Shown here in pieces: positions 61,901-64,000 of a stretch of 64,000 nucleotides of DNA. The stretch comes from an uncultured Tenacibaculum sp. GTDB taxonomy: Bacteria > Bacteroidota > Bacteroidia > Flavobacteriales > Flavobacteriaceae. Position numbers and translations under genes: made by a program. Each line of letters opens with the position of its first letter. Positions within the stretch are counted from its first letter, which is position 1. Location: positions 248,001-312,000 of the forward strand of contig NZ_CANMLT010000002.1 in the NCBI RefSeq assembly GCF_947498805.1, in the 5' to 3' direction. The notes beneath the pieces are model-generated. The model was not told the origin of the DNA. It saw only the letters and a program-made list of their open reading frames with translations, and did not search any database.

Positions 61901-62417
61901 CTATCGATATAAAATCTATTGTCTGTTTAAATCCTAATGGTAGATTATAAACTAACTTATTCTTATTGCTTGAAAGCTTTTCTTCATAAGTTAAAACAAC
62001 TCTTTTAGTCGCTTTAGGTAAAATTGGATACACTCTTGCTTTATAATTATTTCCCTTAGTTTTTTCTAAGAGTGCTGGATCAATGTTTTGTCTAATAGTT
62101 GTTTCATAAGCAACACGTGCTAGTTCTTTTTCAACCACCACAGCTTCTCTTAAATTTCCATTTAGCTCCATGGCAAACTTATAAACCGACTGTCCTTCTC
62201 CTAAAGGAAATGAGAGTTCACCTTCCAGTGTCCTATCCAATCCGTTATAAAATTCCATGTCATAGGTGGTCGTTGCATAATCTCCAGTAATTTCTGTCTT
62301 TACTTTTAAACTTGATAACTTTAGTTGCTCACCATTTTGTAAAGTGATTTTTGGAGTGTTTTGAGAATAAAGTCCAAGGCTTATTAATAAGAAATTGATG
62401 AATAGTAGTTTTTTCAT
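58941..62417 (-). CDS. VIT-vWA-carboxypeptidase-like-TonB plug-TPR-DUF2135 fusion protein
   Basis: 1158 aa with a signal peptide (LGLYSQ). In order: VIT domain (about 20-150, FPLGEGQSVYKFAMELNG); von Willebrand A domain (about 255-420) whose metal site reads D263-A-S-F-S; a helical region; a Ser/Asn-rich linker (about 600-655); a carboxypeptidase-D-like domain (about 657-725, GIVKDSSGPLPGVNVWVKGT); a TonB-receptor plug-like region (about 740-850, EIASVQVIKPIDAVKLYG and NGIIIFTTKKG) but no barrel; TPR helices (about 890-1020); and a YfaP/DUF2135-like beta domain (about 1050-1155, DTDLDLWVVDPKEE). An exported scaffold for protein-protein contacts is likely; function unknown. Confidence 0.85.
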   Translation of the reverse strand: MKKLLFINFLLISLGLYSQNTPKITLQNGEQLKLSSLKVKTEITGDYATTTYDMEFYNGLDRTLEGELSFPLGEGQSVYKFAMELNGNLREAVVVEKELARVAYETTIRQNIDPALLEKTKGNNYKARVYPILPKATKRVVLTYEEKLSSNKNKLVYNLPLGFKQTIDFISIDIFVYGISKSDKIKVVSELSKNPNFIRKGNVVNASIVQKNVKPQEPIKVIIASSFETEKTLTYRDYFYTSVKFKNQFRDKKKPEKICILWDASFSMRNKILTKELELLSKYFSYLKNVEVEFVSFNNAIVNKKKFNISEGNWDIVKKEILAQTYDGGTNLEILKTIPLDAKEVLLFSDGLTNLGSIKRLKSKTIYTINSLISADHFLLNTIATNLGGVYINLGKLDSNEAFKLLKREVLQFLGYQSTSSLEEVYPKNSVNIMNDFVISGRFKRKSTIKLIFGYQDEIIKEISIDLDRSKKSSQVKRLWAKEKLKYLSVDKEENKKAIISLAKQYQLITDYTSMLILDRIQDYVKYKIEPPKELRRQYKALLREREEDQISKREDFELRREDIFDQYKEVTDWYNETYPLKKVKNKRISQTSSTSNISRNQTVIASSNNTNTSNSNDNAVNNDSNADNSIEKTDNDSEENTLVSDIDYSKNVVRGIVKDSSGPLPGVNVWVKGTRRGTETDFDGKYTINVEKDEVLVFSFVGCVTEEAVVSNRNILDIELEEDNVLDEVVVVAYGSRQVRSYTGSVAIKSNEGLTSGVVVAQNSSENENTVVRGNNIYQEAIMYIVNGIPANKKVIEQLKPNEIASVQVIKPIDAVKLYGEKARNGIIIFTTKKGLITHKKEIERLNLLIEQRIELKAWNPEVPYLEVLEKETSVVSAYDRYLEIRDHYSNSPMFYIDVADFFDQRGAKEMAIRVLTNLIEIDLDNYELLKALAYKLEYFKEYDLAKYIYKRVLELRPEEPQSYRDLALAYELAGNYQDSFDLLYKIYNGDLIKKDEEERFDGIEAVVFVELTRLVSKYRSKLRLDKHQKKLFKSMPVDIRIVVDWNHNDTDLDLWVVDPKEEKASYKNIETEIGGRMSLDMTDGYGPEEFMLKKAIKGRYKVMIDYYADNLQKISGPPILKVTMFTNYGRKKEKRETIIVKLDKKEDYIEIGTLQF

Positions 62418-62714
62418 AGTATAGGCTTTAATATTAAGTAAAACTCAATATTTATACTAAAAAATAAAACCAGTAATGAGGGTAACTACCTTTTTATTGA
62501 GGGAAGCTATCTAATCCTTAAGTTCTAAACAACACATTACTTTAAAGTTATTTTATAATCATATTATGCTTCAATGAATCCTTGTAAAATTAAGAGACAT
62601 AAAATTATTAATGATTTTTAAATCCACCTATAAAATATTTCTAATAAAAATACCTAAATATAGGTACCTACCCATAACTTAATATTGTTAAATTGCATAT
62701 CAAAACAACAGATT

Positions 62715-63863
62715 ATGAGAAACTTATACTTTATTTTACTAAGCCTATTTTCACTATATAGTTTTGGTCAAGAAACTTTTTATAAAAACTATAAAATCAG
62801 AAATTTCATAGATTTCTTAGATGATGGTAAAAACACCTATGACTACGCTAATCTGACTAAAGATCAAAAATCTAAAGTCAAATTTCTTTCAAGAGAGAAG
62901 TGCTTTATTTATAACTCTTTAAATTCATCTCAAAAGGCAACAATAGATAAGAAACTACAATTAGTTAAGGATGGAGTTTTAATTGAAGTTAAGTTAAATG
63001 ATTGCTCTGGTAATGAAATTATTATAAACAAATCTAATATTGATAAGCCCGAAATATATAAGTTGATAGGACAAACTTTGACCGTTAGAGCTAAAACATT
63101 TGGAAGCAATAAACATAATAATGATGTATATAAAGCGGGACTTCTGATGGAGAAGAATAAACTTTATGTAAACCTATGGCCTTTTAAAGAAAATACTGCT
63201 TCCAATGAACAAGGAGATTCAGGGATTACTAAAAACGTAAGTGATAATGAAACTAACCCTAAAAAAATTGATAATATAAATTTTAAAGAGGATAAAAATC
63301 TGAATGTCAATAAAGAAACAAGAGTACCATTATTTTATGAAATTCCAGACGACCATACGGCTATATTTAGGTTTACAGAACTTAGTGTTAATGCTATTAC
63401 AATCCCTATAAAATATAGATTTAGAACTACTCGTGATGCATTAGTAACTAACCAAAATAATGTAGTTGAAGAAGTAAAGGTAAAAAGTGAAGAGTTTAGT
63501 ACATCTTTCAATGTGGCTCTATTTGGTGGGTATAGTTGGGGTAAAACAAAATTTACCCATCGAAAAAAAATTGGTAACAGAGTAAAAACCCATAAAAATA
63601 CTATCGGAGTATTTTTAGGTTCTAGCGTTGTAGAACTTAACAGCTCTAATACTAATATTACTTTAAATCAACCGCAAAGTGATCGAGAAGGTACAATTGG
63701 AACTTTAAGTTTTGGGGTTGGTTGGGTTAAAAGCTGGAACAAAATAAGCTTAGGTCTTTTTTATGGAGTAGATAAAGGTGTTGGCCGAGTTTCTGAGAAT
63801 TGGATCTACAATGGTAGTGGTTGGTTCGGGTTTGGTTTAGGTTATGACCTTTTTAAGTTGTAA
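62715..63863 (+). CDS. exported protein with barrel-like C-terminus
   Basis: 382 aa from the ATG at 62715, which gives a normal signal peptide (RNLYFILLSLFSLYSFGQ); the ten codons before it begin at a TTG and add nothing. The middle is charged and rich in Asn/Lys/Glu (about 180-225). The C-terminal 130 residues alternate polar and aromatic residues (SFNVALFGGYSWGKTKFTH, TIGTLSFGVGWVKSWNKISL, ending FGFGLGYDLFKL) like the last strands of an outer-membrane barrel. No named family recognised. It is divergent from the VIT-vWA gene across a 297-bp gap in which I see no -7 box; they may be functionally linked. Confidence 0.7.
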   Translation: MRNLYFILLSLFSLYSFGQETFYKNYKIRNFIDFLDDGKNTYDYANLTKDQKSKVKFLSREKCFIYNSLNSSQKATIDKKLQLVKDGVLIEVKLNDCSGNEIIINKSNIDKPEIYKLIGQTLTVRAKTFGSNKHNNDVYKAGLLMEKNKLYVNLWPFKENTASNEQGDSGITKNVSDNETNPKKIDNINFKEDKNLNVNKETRVPLFYEIPDDHTAIFRFTELSVNAITIPIKYRFRTTRDALVTNQNNVVEEVKVKSEEFSTSFNVALFGGYSWGKTKFTHRKKIGNRVKTHKNTIGVFLGSSVVELNSSNTNITLNQPQSDREGTIGTLSFGVGWVKSWNKISLGLFYGVDKGVGRVSENWIYNGSGWFGFGLGYDLFKL

Positions 63864-64000
63864 CAATACCAGAAACTTAAGTATTTGACAAAATTTTGAA
63901 CTCAATAGTTTCCTAAACATTTTCTAGACATTCTTGAATATAATAATAAATAAACATTATGATTTCAGAGAACATTCACTATTCCATAATTATTGTATGT

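Noticed and set aside
63959..64000. Possible start of a new gene at the right edge
   Set aside because: Only 14 codons are visible (starting MISENIHYS), with no -7 box; cannot be judged from this window.

Overview
This AT-rich window (roughly 30 % GC by eye) comes from a member of the Bacteroidota, almost certainly a Flavobacteriaceae of the marine Tenacibaculum/Aquimarina/Kordia kind; the genus is inference. Signs are a FecI-type sigma / FecR / STN-bearing TonB receptor trio, carboxypeptidase-like domains on receptors, 'FGQE/YSQ' signal-peptide ends, a type IX secretion-like C-terminus, six-repeat ribosomal protein S1, and promoter -7 boxes of the form TAnnTTTG. I see no phage, transposase, CRISPR array, tRNA or rRNA. 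Most of it is ordinary chromosome with several small regulatory islands.

Layout. 1-6.1 kb: the end of a metallophosphatase, a methionine-type aminotransferase, then a nitric-oxide island: an Rrf2 Fe-S regulator with a perfect 16+16 bp operator, a small membrane protein, the Fe-S repair protein Ric and a quinol NO reductase. 6.2-10.7 kb: a membrane hydrolase and two serine beta-lactamase-fold hydrolases, the first with two CTAC-N4-GTAG (BlaI-like) sites over its promoter. 10.8-13.1 kb: two ECF sigma factors with an anti-sigma factor and small partners. 13.3-17.8 kb: an AraC-type membrane regulator with a DJ-1/PfpI protein, an overlooked 50-codon double-glycine-leader peptide gene, and a BlaI repressor overlapping an M56-M23 fused metallopeptidase. 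17.8-23.5 kb: the TonB receptor / FecR / sigma trio and two lipoproteins.

23.5-42.6 kb is mostly housekeeping: pseudouridine synthase, Lrp regulator, M14 peptidase, class V aminotransferase, glmM, zinc-ribbon/CPBP proteins, an M43 metalloprotease, rpsA, a histidine kinase, a tight yigZ-EamA-HAD-ribD-lipoprotein operon, prmC (carrying a 72-bp palindromic repeat translated in frame) and a MocR regulator. 42.7-48.1 kb is a long operon divergent from MocR (DinB, DUF1272, GNAT, PNPOx-like, ATP-grasp, duplicated-domain protein, THUMP-like methyltransferase). 48.3-51.4 kb: fdhD with a formate-dehydrogenase-like molybdoenzyme.

51.4-64 kb holds envelope proteins: a SPOR protein with a Gly-rich outer-membrane protein, a lipoprotein coupled to an overlooked 53-aa membrane protein, a DUF3857 pair (one with an intact transglutaminase site, one without), and a 1158-aa VIT/vWA/TonB-plug/TPR fusion. 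Between the last two lies a 22-bp-period array of imperfect CTAC/GTAG palindromes.

The best leads are the two unannotated small genes, the repeat inside prmC, the BlaI/M56-M23 module with similarly spaced operators at two loci, the VIT-vWA-plug fusion and the 22-bp array. All family assignments are by motif reading only; no searches were run.
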